A stretch of DNA of 64,000 nucleotides, taken from the NCBI RefSeq assembly GCF_014066305.1, contig NW_023501040.1, forward strand, positions 372,001 through 436,000, read 5' to 3'. The stretch's first letter is position 1. Every line of letters begins with the position of its first letter. Source of the DNA: Letharia columbiana (lineage: Eukaryota > Ascomycota > Lecanoromycetes > Lecanorales > Parmeliaceae). Below, one piece after another: positions 1 to 11,449 of this stretch. Below the pieces are notes generated by a model. The model was given only the letters and a program-made list of their open reading frames with translations, searched no databases and was not told the origin of the DNA. Made by a program: the position numbers and the translations under genes.

Positions 1-965
1 CTCTAATTATTTTATAGAAGAAAGACTTATTAATAATTTAATTTAATAATTATAATATTAATAACTTAAATTCTAGAGAATTTAATTTAATTCTTATTTT
101 ATTATTTTATAACGAGTAAAGGCCTATAAATTAAATTCATAATCATTTTTTTAATCGGGGCTTCGAGTAAATTTGTAGCGACTTTGGTGGATATTTGAAT
201 TCCTTACGCTTTAATAATTATAAGATCGAATTTCGAATTTTTTATTATTAAGAGCGTAAGTTTTAGACTATAATTTGATAAAAGTCTTAAAATTTTAATA
301 GAAAATAGTAAAGTTATTAGAGGTTAAAGTAGAAGAAGGATTTTTAATGGTTATGAACGCTAATTTATTTACCCGCGGTTCTAATCAAAAAGCGTAGACC
401 TAACGAATTAATAATTAACTGTATATATATTCAAGGTTTTCTATTTAGCTCTATCTTTTCTTTTTATATATTAATATAGATAAAGCTCTTAATAGCTCTA
501 AAGACTTAAGTATATAAATAATAAAATATTAAATTATAGATATTATTAAAAGCTTTAATAGATTAAAGTATAAATATATTATTTTAATAAAGTCGTCGAT
601 TTAAAAGATTAATATAATTACTCTTTAATTAATATAGATATAAATAATATCGATATTAAGAAGATATTTTATTAGATTAAAATTACTTATTAAATTAATA
701 AAGTAATAAAAACTTTAATTAATAAATAAAAGAGTATTAGCGAAAGACTTAGATAGTAGAATAGCTATAAAGAATTAAGTAATAAAGTACTATTAAATAA
801 ATAAATAATAATAAAGAAGCTTTTAAATTATTCGATAGTAAATTAATATCGAATAATAGTATTACTATTATATTATAAGAGTAATATAGAAATATAAGTA
901 TAATAAGTAGTATATAGTAAAGATGATTATTCTTCTATTAAGAAGTAACTACTTATAATACTAAG
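1..965. repeat. AT-rich, RIP-like degraded block
   Basis: This stretch is dominated by TA, AT and TAA/TTA words, with almost no coding capacity on either strand and no ORF above about 60 codons. Composition changes abruptly to normal GC near 960-1000. Such sharp AT-rich blocks in Pezizomycotina are usually old transposable-element copies mutated by RIP (C to T in CpA context). I see no recognisable transposon protein or terminal repeat, and the left end lies outside the window, so the original element cannot be named. Confidence 0.75.
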
Positions 966-2000
966 CTAAGGTTCTTATCAAGGTACCTCCTTAACAGGTA
1001 CAAAGGTAGGTAAAACCATGTACCCATACAGTCACGACAGCTTACTGTGACAATCCGGGGTGAATATGCTATGAGTTCATCCGGGGTGAAGCGAGCATAT
1101 GCCGAAGCTTCACCCCAGTGAACCCATAGATATGCTACGTATCCGTTTCACCCCGGTGAACTCGGGCCGGGTCGAAAATAATGTCGGCACTTTAGGGGAT
1201 CAAGGCATATACTAAGCATATGCCTCAATCTCCGTAATCTGTTCGGACGGATTGATTCTCCAAACCTCTCCGGGGCCAGGTCCTGAATACGGTACAAAAT
1301 CAGGTGGCTGGAAAACATGGTGGCTGGAATGCGCGGAAAATTTGCGATAGATAAAATTTGTGGGTAGTTACCCCGCGTGGGCTAACGTCGCTGACTAATT
1401 TTCTTCACCCCCGATGGGTGCTGGCATATGCTGAGTGTATCCCTTTCCCCCGGACGAGGTGCATATACTTAATCTACTCACCCCTGCCGAACTTTTTTCA
1501 CCCCTGCCGAGCTTAAGCCCGTCGAGCTGTAACCCGGAGCTGGGGAGGAGATAATCAGAAAGGATCGTCTTGCCGAGGCACTTATAATTAAACCCGTGTC
1601 TTAATCTCCGCGAGGGACCAAAAACCCCACCACCGGAGCTGGTGGAGCCACCTGCAACTTTCGTCTCCCTGCCCCAGGTGAATACAGACGTTGAGCTGGA
1701 GTTCTAGGGTCAATCCGTCATCAATTGTAGGCGTCAGGGATCTCTTCTGACTCGATTCGACATTTGCTGACTGTTGATCATCGTGTCCAAGAAACCTTTC
1801 CCCAGCGGCCAAGATCCCGTCAACATCTTCCGTTCACCCATTTGGTCATTTGCCTTAATATCGTTCCCTCGGACAACTTGCACACCCTTAAGTCTGACGT
1901 ATTGGGGTACACAACTCCTCTGATCAACCACAACTGACCAGTTCACATCACACCTGTCAAGACCACCAAGTCCATCTCCGCCTAACAGCACTTCTTCAAC
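966..2000. other. Intergenic region upstream of malate synthase, with palindrome cluster
   Basis: No gene is supported here. Between about 1055 and 1160 the word TTCA(C/T)CC followed by GGTGAA recurs as short imperfect palindromes (1076-1090, 1109-1122, 1147-1160). They are interleaved with GCATATGC-like words near 1095-1101, 1131-1136 and 1207-1224. Related CACCCC(T/C)GCCGA words recur at about 1480-1510. The part nearest 2000 is pyrimidine- and CA-rich and probably contains the malate synthase promoter and 5' UTR. Whether the palindromes are regulator sites or remnants of a repeat cannot be decided here. Confidence 0.5.
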
Positions 2001-3872
2001 ATGTCGAACACTGAAGCTATCATTCAAAGCGTTTCCATTCTCGGTGCTCTTAATGACCAAACCCGCATGATCTTAAGCAAAGATGCAACAGCCTTTCTTG
2101 CTCTACTGCACCGTTCGTTCAATGAGAAGCGCAAAGACCTCTTAGAACGCCGGGACACCCGCCAAGCTGAGCTGGACAAAGGAATCCTGCCAGACTTCTT
2201 GCCGGAGACTAAGCATATCCGTGAGAACGATGCTTGGAAAGGTGCCCCGCCAGCGCCAGGATTGATCGACAGGAGAACCGAGATCACAGGGCCCACGGAC
2301 CGAAAGATGGTTGTCAATGCTCTGAACTCCAATGTCTGGACCTATATGGCGGATTTCGAAGGTTCGTATTCGCCTGTATTTCTATGTCCGATGCTGACCC
2401 TGCTCAAGATTCCAGTGCACCGACATGGGACAACATGGTCAATGGTCAGGTCAATTTATATGACGCTGTTCGAAAGCAAGTCGACTTCAAGCAAGGAGAG
2501 AAGGAATACAAACTCCGGACGGACAGGAAGCTCCCTACTCTGATTGCGCGTTCTCGAGGGTGGCACATGGTGGAGAAGCACTTCACAGTCGATGGTGAAC
2601 CAATATCTGCAAGTCTATTCGACTTCGGTCTCTACTTTTTCCACAACGCACAAGAGCTGGTCAAGACCGGGACAGGGCCATACTTTTACTTACCGAAGAT
2701 GGAGTCACATCTCGAGGCGCGTCTGTGGAACGATGTTTTCAACCTAGCCCAGGACTATATTGGCATGCCGCGTGGAACTATCCGAGGGACTGTTCTTATC
2801 GAAACCATTGTAGCAGCCTTTGAAATGGAAGAGGTAGATCTGCTTATCTGTGGGACGTTGATTATGCTGATGCTTCAAGATCATCTATGAGCTCCGTGAC
2901 CATAGTTCTGGCCTGAATTGTGGTAGATGGGATTACATCTTCAGCGTGATCAAAAAATTCCGTCAGAACTCCAATTTTGTCCTCCCGGACCGCTCCGCAG
3001 TCACAATGACTGTTCCTTTCATGGATGCTTACGTCCAGCTTCTCATCAAAACATGCCACAAACGAGGGGTACATGCTATGGTAAGTTGAGCCCATTCCCA
3101 ATCACAGCCTTGAGCTCAGACATTTCAGGGCGGCATGGCAGCTCAGATTCCTATCAAAGACGATAAAGAGGCGAACGACAAAGCTATGGCAGGCGTTTAT
3201 GCGGATAAACTCCGTGAAGTACGCGCAGGCCATGACGGCACGTGGGTGGCGCACCCAGCGCTGGCAAACATTGCGAATGAGGTGTTCAACAAGCACATGC
3301 CAACGCCCAACCAGCTATTTGTGCGAAGAGAAGAGGTGCGTATAACCGCCAACGACTTGCTCAACATGAAAATGCCGGGCACCGTTACGGAAGAAGGCAT
3401 CAGGAAGAACCTCAATATCGGCCTCGGGTATATGGAGGGTTGGCTAAAGGGGATTGGTTGCGTCCCAATCAATTATTTAATGGTAAGGCATCCCAGCCAT
3501 GGAGTCCCCGCATTGACTGACACGAGTGGCAATGTTTTAGGAGGACGCGGCAACTGCCGAAGTCAGTCGATCCCAATTGTGGCAATGGTGTAAACACGGT
3601 ATCACAACAGCTGAAGGCACGAAGGTCGACAAAGTGTATGCGCAGAAGCTTCTCAAAGAACAGGCAGACGAGTTGTCCTCGAAAGCGCCAAAGGGGAACA
3701 AGTATCATCTTGCAGCTCAGTATTTCTCCGGTCAAGTCACTGGGGAAGACTATGCAGGCAAGTCTCATCCAAGGCTCTCGTTTTGTTGATCGGTGCTAAT
3801 AGGTCGGCAGACTTTTTAACAACACTACTGTACAATGAAATCACGTCCGTAGGTCCTGCAGCCAAGTTGTAA
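2001..3872 (+). CDS. acuE: Malate synthase, peroxisomal (glyoxylate cycle)
   Basis: Malate synthase condenses glyoxylate and acetyl-CoA to malate, so it is needed for growth on acetate or fatty acids. Six exons give 539 residues, the family's usual size: 2001-2361, 2409-2833, 2880-3080, 3129-3482, 3541-3757, 3811-3872. The joined frame shows the DFED-SSAPTW segment across intron 1 and the family signature [16 protein letters not shown] at residues about 268-283. It ends in AKL, a peroxisomal targeting signal 1. The last intron (3758-3810) starts GCAAGT and ends CGGCAG with branch site GCTAAT. It is a GC-AG intron, because the neighbouring GT would lose the conserved [10 protein letters not shown] end. 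The start is the first ATG in frame. Confidence 0.97.
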
Positions 3873-4274
3873 AAAGACACCACCGGCGCAGTTTTTGGGG
3901 TTTGAGCATGTTCAATGGGTCATGACCGTAATCCGAGCTTGATGTTTCAAGTTTTGTTGACATAACATGTGTATGCTAGTCGATCGTGTGTTGTAAATAG
4001 CATCCTCGCAGAGACGTCTCAACCGGTATAAAGCATATTCTTTGGATCTGTCCAGTGAAAACCCAAAGAGGAGAGTTTCAAACCAAAGTACTATGCTCTC
4101 GAAGCAGGCCTAAGCTCAGGTATAGATGGCTGTAGAACACGCCTGAAACCTAACGCCGGCTATGTTCTCAGTCACCTTTCAGGATGCATTTTCGAGCTAG
4201 CTATCATGCTCTGGAGGCGGTTTTAGTTAGACACAATAAATGCAATCCGTCTTTTCTGTTAGCCAGGTATGTAT
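3873..4274. other. Convergent 3' intergenic region
   Basis: This lies between the 3' ends of malate synthase (plus) and CBP4 (minus). It should hold both 3' UTRs. No gene or repeat is seen. Confidence 0.6.
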
Positions 4275-4732
4275 TCATCGTTGCAGACTCTCGTCTCTTA
4301 TCTTCTCCCTTCTCCTTTGTATGTCTTGCGCTATTCTTCGCTGCTCCTCTGCGATATTAGCTCTTTGACGAGCTTCGTCTTCGGCAGCGGCTATCCATAT
4401 TGGTTTGTCGGATTTGGAATATTCCTTGAGTTTGTTGACAAAGTTGTCAAAATCTTGCTGTTTCTGCTCCCTGTTCTCCAACGATCTCTTCTGGAGTTCT
4501 GGATTGTATTTCTGCTCCATATCAGCACATGTCCTGGGGGTGCAGCGGTCTGTAGACGACGTGCCTTGAACAATTCTTCTTCGGTAGGAGATACCCAGTA
4601 GACAAGGGCTGGGCCACCAACGCATATGACGACACCGCTAGGAACGGTCAAATGACATCTGCAATCATGAGGACAATTGGGCTGTGTCTCTTACGTGGAC
4701 AGCATCTTGAACCAAAGCGCCGCTTTTGACAT
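4275..4732 (-). CDS. CBP4: Cytochrome bc1 assembly factor Cbp4
   Basis: Cbp4 is a small inner-membrane mitochondrial protein that, in yeast, acts with Cbp3-Cbp6 in early cytochrome b maturation. Three exons on the minus strand (4695-4732, 4565-4637, 4275-4511) give 115 residues. The product has one hydrophobic segment near residues 13-26 (GVVICVGGPALVYWV), followed by the family core PTEEELFKKYNPELQKRSLE, the DFDNFVNKLKEYSKSDKPIW stretch, and a basic coiled tail. Intron 1 (4638-4694) uses a CTAG acceptor. Intron 2 (4512-4564) begins GCACGT and ends CAG with a CTGAT branch site, a GC-AG intron. The nearby GT would break the frame before KYNPELQ. Confidence 0.9.
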
Positions 4733-5571
4733 GATGGCAATTGAAGCCGTGAACGTCGATCCTTGTGGCCTAACGGATTCCGAGACTCGATGTGTCCGAT
4801 ATAGCAAAAGGCAATGTAAGGCAATGTAAGGCAGTGTAAGGCAGTGTAACAAGGTAGGCTGTCACTTATTGAAGAATCAAACACGAACCATGGAGAAAGT
4901 CATAAGAGCGGCGATTTCACTCTAAGAAAAGCAATGGTCTGCACCGCCACCACCGCCACATGTGAATGAGCCACATCAACAGACAGTGTAGGCCAATCGA
5001 CTCCCTCACATTCTCAAGACCCGATTGGGAATGACGAACCCTATACAGCAGCCGTACGATTACTCAGCCTCGAGTTCCTGTAAAAAAAATACCGTACGCG
5101 AGCAATGTCTGGGTCGTGAATGTTTCCAATTCCTGTGCGGGCCCATGTTTTCAGGCTCTGTCAATCCGCTCCTTTGTTAGGCCTTGTGCTCCTGTTTTTT
5201 TGCATCACCCACCCCTGGATATCGCAGAGACTACGGTATTCTCGTGGTCTGGAAGTTATTCTTTGAAAGCGATCGTTCTATACTGTCAAAGTCTCACAGA
5301 CTCCTTCAACCTACAATTCCTAAGCGTCCGCATAACAACTTCGATCTTTGTGCGAGTATCATCAATATCTTGAGGTTTACGGAGGTATTTGAGAGGAACC
5401 CGTTCATTATTCACATCAGGAGCGCGCGTTACCTTACATATTCATCAGGAACACATTAAAGATGAGCACCGGCTGAAGAGCAATTAGATTGCGTGTAGGG
5501 GATCTCATTGCCGTGACGCCGTCTGAACCAACTCTACCTCTGGCAATCTAATAAGCAGCCAATTTGGAGTC
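4733..5571. other. Divergent intergenic region, CBP4 / chitin synthase activator
   Basis: No gene is supported. A tandem repeat of four 10-mers (GCAATGTAAG, then GCAGTGTAAG) lies at 4811-4850, about 80 bp upstream of the CBP4 start. The rest should contain promoters for two divergently transcribed genes. Short ORFs at 5116-5459 look like chance. Confidence 0.5.
4811..4850. repeat. Tandem 10-bp repeat, four copies
   Basis: Four consecutive copies of GCARTGTAAG lie just upstream of CBP4. The first two copies carry A and the last two G at the fourth base. Confidence 0.85.
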
Positions 5572-8500
5572 ATGGCATATGCTCAGCAGCCACGATATGG
5601 CGGCCCACAAAGACCGCCCTACCAAGACCAGCAGCCCTCATATGGGTCTTCTCGAGAACCTTACGCTGCGAAGAATGGGTACGGCTCAAGAAGTCAAGCG
5701 GCGCACTTCAGTGGTAGCTCTCGACGGGGTCGTCCGCAGGTATTTCAAAGTACCAGTGAGCCATCAGGTGGATCCTACAGATACAACGAGGATTGGCCTG
5801 ATCAAGACAACTCTTACGATGGCGGCAATGGGCGGCACGGAGGCAGGGGCCAAAACAGGGATGGAAGGTGGCCGCCCGCACAACGGCCACAGGGGAGACC
5901 AATGGAGGCAGGACGACATCCTCGCAATGATCCTCGAAGTCGAGGCTTACCGCAATCAAAAGTTGCAGCACCCGGTAGAGATCACTATCACCAGCAGGAC
6001 CCGTACTACCAGTCGAACCAATATCGTGAGCCACAAGGTTATGAACGGCACTATCAACCAGAAGCAATGCACCACAATGGCTTACAGGAACACAACAACG
6101 GCGAGCATGAGTACGATGAATTTTCTCACGAGACCCCAGACAATTCGACAGCAACGCAGCACTACAATCGTCCTCCTCACAGCGACGAACAGGATTACCA
6201 AGACCCCGAATACAATGCTGGGTATCCTCAGCAAGACCGAGGAGGTCCACACGACCGAGGGATCTCTTCAGGCAACTTCAGGAACGATCGACCTCCTAGA
6301 CAGCCGGAAGCACCAACATCTAGGTTCAACCAGAACCAACCCCACTCCACCAGACCTCAAAACTCTCAGCACCCGAAACCCTGTAAGTCGGCCAAAGCGT
6401 GACAGGAAGCTCAAACGTGTGTATCGAAATGCCAGCTGACCATTGGTTCAGCTACTGATAGGGTCATCCAAACACCGATATCGCATGATGCAGTCGCCTG
6501 GGATAATCCCTTTCCAACATTTCCCTTGAGGCCCAATAAAGTCGGATATGCAAATTCCACGGGTCATGATGGTGCCATGGGATCAACAAGCCTGCGTGAT
6601 GACTCGCGGCAAGACAAGACTTACGACAATAGGCCGCAAACTGCAGGCAGCAAGAGCAGCTATGCTTTGTCGCCTAATGGCACAGAGAAGCTGAACGGAA
6701 ATGATCTTCAATTTCAATCAAACACTCCGCCTTCAGCTATATCGGAAACAAATTCCAATAGCAAAGGTGGAGGATACTTCGATCACCAGCCACAGCCTGA
6801 AAGGGATGCAGGGCAGTACCGAGGAACAGCACAAGACAGGCCTAGACCTCGCGACAATGGTCGTCGTGGTGCGCGGGTAGATCAACTCAAGCCTATAGTC
6901 AACGGTCGACACTCAGAAGACAACCGGACGAGACCATCACTTCCACTTGACACCAGAATGGACACAGAATATGAGCGAAGCAGAACTCTGCCAACGGCGC
7001 TCTCTGGAGCAAACCTGGGATCTGCTCGCCCACCAGATCAGTCGGCCTGGCAGGAGCCTGGTTTCGTTGCTGGTTACCACGGTCCTGAAGACAGAGGGTA
7101 TACGCCAACCAGTCCAGCAAATAAGTCTCCGCAAGGATCTTTTCCTCAGCCCAAACCATATTCGGATGAAGGTAGACCAACCCAAGTCGACGCAGTGGTT
7201 CATGCACAAAGCACGGGTTCTCGTCAGCCACATGCCCAAAACGACAGTCTCGGCGAATTCTTTGACACTTATTATGACACAAGCCAGGATGACCACCAGC
7301 CATATCTCCAGCACAAAGGTCGACAGCACCGATCTCCCGCTGACGAAGATATGCCAAACTTTGACGGTGGACCTGCGCCGAGCGCTGGTCGTAGACGAGG
7401 GATGACCATCGACGACCATCTGCAGCCACAACCAAGAACTCAAGAATTTCCACCAGTGCCAGTTCCGCCACGGGACGATGTACGTGGAGACCATAGGAAT
7501 GATCCATCTTCGAATGCGAGACATCCCCGGAGTAGATCACAACCCAATTTCAAAGACCGGCGATCACCGAGGCCACCGCTCGATGATGGATTCGACTTTG
7601 GTGTGCCTGGAGCTCCCGATAGACCGTCTGCGACAGCTCCCGCTCGAAATGAGTATGGTCCTAGCGCCCATAGTACTATGGCATCTCCCAATGTAAGGCC
7701 AGATCACTACCAACAAGACCGCCAGTATCAGGGATCAATGCCTTTAAAAGGATATCGTCCCAATGATCACAACAGAGCAAATATGCCGCCTCCCGCACCC
7801 GCTACACCCCTAACGGCATATCAAGGCAACGGGCCGCCTGACCGATATTGTTCACCGCCAGTGCAAGATGGACATTCGCGACAGATGGGACCGCCTGGTG
7901 GTAGACCATCTCCAATCAACAATCGAACAGGACCCACGTCGCCCCCTATCGCGTCACCATCAAATCCGGATGCATTACCATCGCATCCTGCGCCAGTCAG
8001 ACCCGGTTTAATGCAAAGCTCTCCCGTCAATGAAGCGCCGAAGCCAGTTCCTCTCAGGCAGTACGACTCCACACCCTCGCCCATGCAATTATCGAGTCCC
8101 ACTAAAAATCCAGGATTCTCGCGCTCCATAAACATCAAACAAGAGTCTCTGCCAGTGACTCATCAGGAGCTTGAAAGACTTAAGCAGGCCACGACGAGGA
8201 ACCCTGACGACCCAAAAAATCAACTAGTCTTGGCCAAGAGAATGGTTGAAGCGGCTTCCGTTCTAGTTGATGAGCGAGCTGATCCGAGGACACGCAACAA
8301 AAGTCGTGAGAAATACATCCTAGATGCTCACAAAATTGTCAAGAAACTTTCCAATAATGGATATAGCGAAGCTACGTTCTACCTGGCCGACGCGTATAGC
8401 CGCGGATCACTAGGCTTGGAATCTGATACTCGAGAGGCTTTCAAGCTCTATCAATCAGCGGCAAAAGCAGGCCATGCTCAAGCCGCCTACCGAGTGGCAG

Positions 8501-9411
8501 TATGCTGCGAGATAGGACATGAGGAAGGTGGAGGTACAAGCCGGGACGCTGTGAAAGCTATGCAGTGGTATAAAAGAGCCGCGACTCTGGGCGACACGCC
8601 CGCCATGTATAAGATGGGCATCATTTCATTAAAAGGATTGTTGGGCCAGCCAAAGAACGCCAAAGAAGCCGTTGTCTGGTTGAAACGAGCGGCGGAACGC
8701 GCGGACGAGGAGAATCCACATGCTTTGCACGAACTTGTGAGTCCGCCGATCACAGTCAAAATTGCGGGGCATGATGGAAGCTGACACTATCGCAACCTAG
8801 GCTCTTCTGCACGAGAAACCCAGCAGCAATGAGGGTGTACCAAGGGACGAAGCATACTCGAAGCAACTCTTCGCTGAAGCAGCCGATTTGGGCTACAAGT
8901 TTTCGCAATTCCGTCTCGGTTGCGCGTATGAATACGGGCTGATGGGATGCCCGGTTGATCCCAGACAAAGTATTGCTTGGTACAGCAAAGCAGCAGTGCA
9001 AGAGGAGCATCAGAGCGAGCTTGCCTTGAGCGGTTGGTACCTTACGGGGTCTGAAGGGGTACTGCAGCAAAGTGACACAGAGGCCTATCTCTGGGCTCGT
9101 AAAGCTGCTCAGTCGGGGCTGGCGAAGGCTGAATATGCTATGGGTTATTTTACAGAAGTGGTATGTCCTGACCAATTTCACAGTCCTCATCTTCGACAAC
9201 AGTGCTTACTCCGAATTACTTATAGGGAATCGGAGCTCCCGCAAACCTTGAAGACGCAAAGCGCTGGTATTGGAAAAGTGCAAGCCAAGGCTTTGAGAAA
9301 GCAAGAGGTAGACTCGAAGAACTAAGGCGAGGGAACCCAGCGAAGCAAAAGACTCGAGTCTCGCGATCTGCCATGAGGAGGAACAGTGAGGGAGAGTGTA
9401 CCATAATGTGA
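5572..9411 (+). CDS. CHS4: Sel1-repeat chitin synthase activator (Chs4/Skt5 family), prenylated
   Basis: Chs4/Skt5 proteins recruit and activate chitin synthase at sites of wall growth and septation. Four exons (5572-6382, 6452-8736, 8801-9160, 9226-9411) give about 1213 residues. The first 830 or so residues are disordered, rich in P, Q, N, R and G. From about residue 840 a helical region leads into tandem Sel1-like repeats, for example ATFYLADAYSRGSLGL, AAYRVAVCCEIGHEEGG and AMYKMGIISLKGLLGQ, continuing through exon 4. The protein ends CTIM, a CaaX box like the C-terminal prenylation motif of yeast Chs4, so membrane attachment is likely. All three introns are GT-AG and phase-consistent. An ORF in another frame at 5564-6439 is a shadow. 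Confidence 0.9.
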
Positions 9412-10367
9412 TCATAGGGGAGTGGGGACACAAATCCAATCCGACTTACTTGGAAAGCGTGAGGATAAGCAGCACCATCGACCATGGAGGCTTGTGTATA
9501 TCATACCGGTTGAACCTGCCGAAAAAGTCAATAACGCACCGTTGATGTTGACAAGAGTCGGTGAAGAAAAAGTAATCTATGAAGCAATCTCTGAAGCATC
9601 TCTGTACAGTCTTGTATAATAGACGTCGGCTTTCGGGCAGTCTTGCACGTAGGCTTTTATCTAACTTTCGTAGGATCTTGGGTATCAAGCCGAAGGAATT
9701 GATGGGCAGCTCACCGCATCGGTATTGTCTAGGTACTTGAGATCCAAGGGATGGCTCCATCCCCTCGAGGACGAGGACAGGTTCTTGGCAGCGGAATATA
9801 GTGGACCCGATGTGATTGAGTATTTAGGGCTAGGGCTAGGGTTCGGGCTAGGGCTACACGGCGATTCATTGTAAAGACTGTGAGGAAACAGCATGTAGGC
9901 AGGTACGCCCCCTCCTTGTGCGTTGAGATTTCCTTGTGAATCACAGCCTTGCGTCTCTCCGATCCCAGTGTCACACAAAGACAGATCCGAGAGGGGCTTG
10001 CCGATACCGCCCCGACGATTAGCAATCAAGAGGATTGCCAATAAAATATCGCCTTGCTTTGCAAACCTAGGTCTATTGTAGTAATACACCCCTTGAATTA
10101 GGAAGTTAGTTGGCTTTTTGCCCGTACTGAACAATGATATAAAACATCAGACCTCCGAGTCCAGTGGTACATGTCTTTTGGCCTTCGTTCTCCAACCATC
10201 ACGGCCCTCTCTCTCTCCTGGTCTCGATCCTAGCTGTTTCACTCGCATCCCAGGCTTCCTCGCCCTGGGAAGACTTCACTTCTACTCTCAAACAAGACTG
10301 GTCAAACAAACTGCGCGCTGATTCGCCTATCCTCAAAAGTGCCGTCAGCATCTCCACTACAAAACTG
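9412..10367. other. Intergenic region with telomere-like repeat and possible 5' leader
   Basis: No solid gene is seen. A degenerate TTAGGG-like array lies at 9824-9855. An open minus-strand frame at 9685-10134 has no recognisable domain and I do not call it. From 10143 to 10367 a plus-strand frame is open into the following dioxygenase gene and encodes a signal-peptide-like hydrophobic stretch, but it lacks an in-frame ATG. Confidence 0.5.
9824..9855. repeat. Degenerate telomere-like repeat
   Basis: The sequence reads TTAGGGC-TAGGGC-TAGGGTTCGGGC-TAGGGC, an imperfect array related to the fungal telomere unit TTAGGG. It is internal to the chromosome and short, so chance or an old insertion are both possible. 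Confidence 0.5.
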
Positions 10368-11449
10368 ATGGCAGCCAAAACCCCTGTCTTCTTGTGCGTT
10401 CTTTCTCCATCTCCCATGCTCTATGAGATCTTTACGTCTTGGTCCATACTAACCCCTCATCACAGCCTTTCCCATGGTGGAGTAAGTCAGCCTTTAGCTG
10501 GTTCCATGAGATAAATCGTCCCTCCTCCTGCGAATATGTACTTGCGCTAACCCGTAGAGGCCAGCCCAACGTCATGTATGATCTTAACCACCCGGTGTAT
10601 AAGAAACTGCAGGGCATAGGCAAAGATATCACAACAAAAGTGAAGCCCAAGGCCGTCGTTGTATTTTCCGCACATTGGCAGTCAGAAGGAAGCAACAAAA
10701 TCCAAGTCAACACAAAAGAAAACGCGGACTTGATTTATGAGTAAGGGGATTCAAAATGCTTGTTGATCAATAATCTGACCGGAATGCAGTTTCTGTGGAT
10801 TTCCCGGACACTATTATCAAGGTAATTCACCCGGGCATGAAACTAGGGAATGCTGAAACTTCGCAAAGAGAAATATCCAAACGTTGGCAGCAAGCAAGTA
10901 GCTGCGTTGGTCATAGATGCGCTCCGATCAAATGATATCGAGGTTGAACCGGTCGACAGAGGCCTGGATCATGGAGTCTGGGCGAGCTTCAAGGTGGCTT
11001 TTGATCCAGAAGAAAACCCTTTGAACGTACCCCTCGTGCAAGTCTCTCTCTTCTCTTCAGAAGATCCTTACCAACATTACAACCTGGGCCGAGCGGTGGC
11101 CAGTCTTCGCTCGCGAGACATTGCCATCATCGTCTCTGGCATGGCCGTGCACAATCTCCGCGATTTTCGATTCACCGCGGGAACTTCGCGGCCAATGCCC
11201 TACACGATTAGCTTTGATGAGGCCTTGAAAGACGCCGTAACCAGTCTTCCTGCAGAGCGTGAGCAGAAGATGGCAAATCTCCTCACGCGACCAGATGCGA
11301 GGCAAGCACATCCAACATTTGATCATTTGCTACCCATCTTTGTTGGTGCGGGTGCAGCAGGAGACGACGTTGGGGAGCGGCTATGGACCCTGAAGGAAGG
11401 TTCTTTCAGTTGGGCTCAGTACAGATTCGGTGAAGTGGGGGCCAATTAA
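10368..11449 (+). CDS. DODA-type extradiol dioxygenase (LigB superfamily)
   Basis: This class III extradiol ring-cleavage dioxygenase family uses a non-haem metal held by histidines; its members include DOPA 4,5-dioxygenase. The substrate cannot be told here. Five exons (10368-10393, 10466-10481, 10565-10740, 10790-10821, 10869-11449) give 276 residues from the ATG at 10368. Family landmarks in order are FFLSHGGPNVMYD across introns 1-2, VVVFSAHWQS, DFCGFPGHYYQEKYPNVGS across introns 3-4, RGLDHGVWASF and VSGMAVHNLR. Exon 2 is only 16 nt. The frame stays open upstream to 10143 with a hydrophobic leader. An ATG at 10171 would start a signal peptide but is out of frame by one CT unit, so the true N-terminus is uncertain. 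Confidence 0.88.

Noticed and set aside
4659..4694. 36 bp intron for CBP4 using the first CAG acceptor
   Set aside because: It is in frame but too short. The CTAG acceptor gives a 57 bp intron and joins LST directly to GVVICVGGPAL as the family expects.
5564..6439. 291-codon ORF in an alternative frame of the chitin synthase activator
   Set aside because: It is threonine-rich shadow text. The Sel1-linked frame from 5572 splices correctly and has the CaaX end.
9685..10134. 149-codon minus-strand ORF
   Set aside because: It has no recognisable domain, a composition typical of chance frames, and no supporting splice or neighbour evidence.
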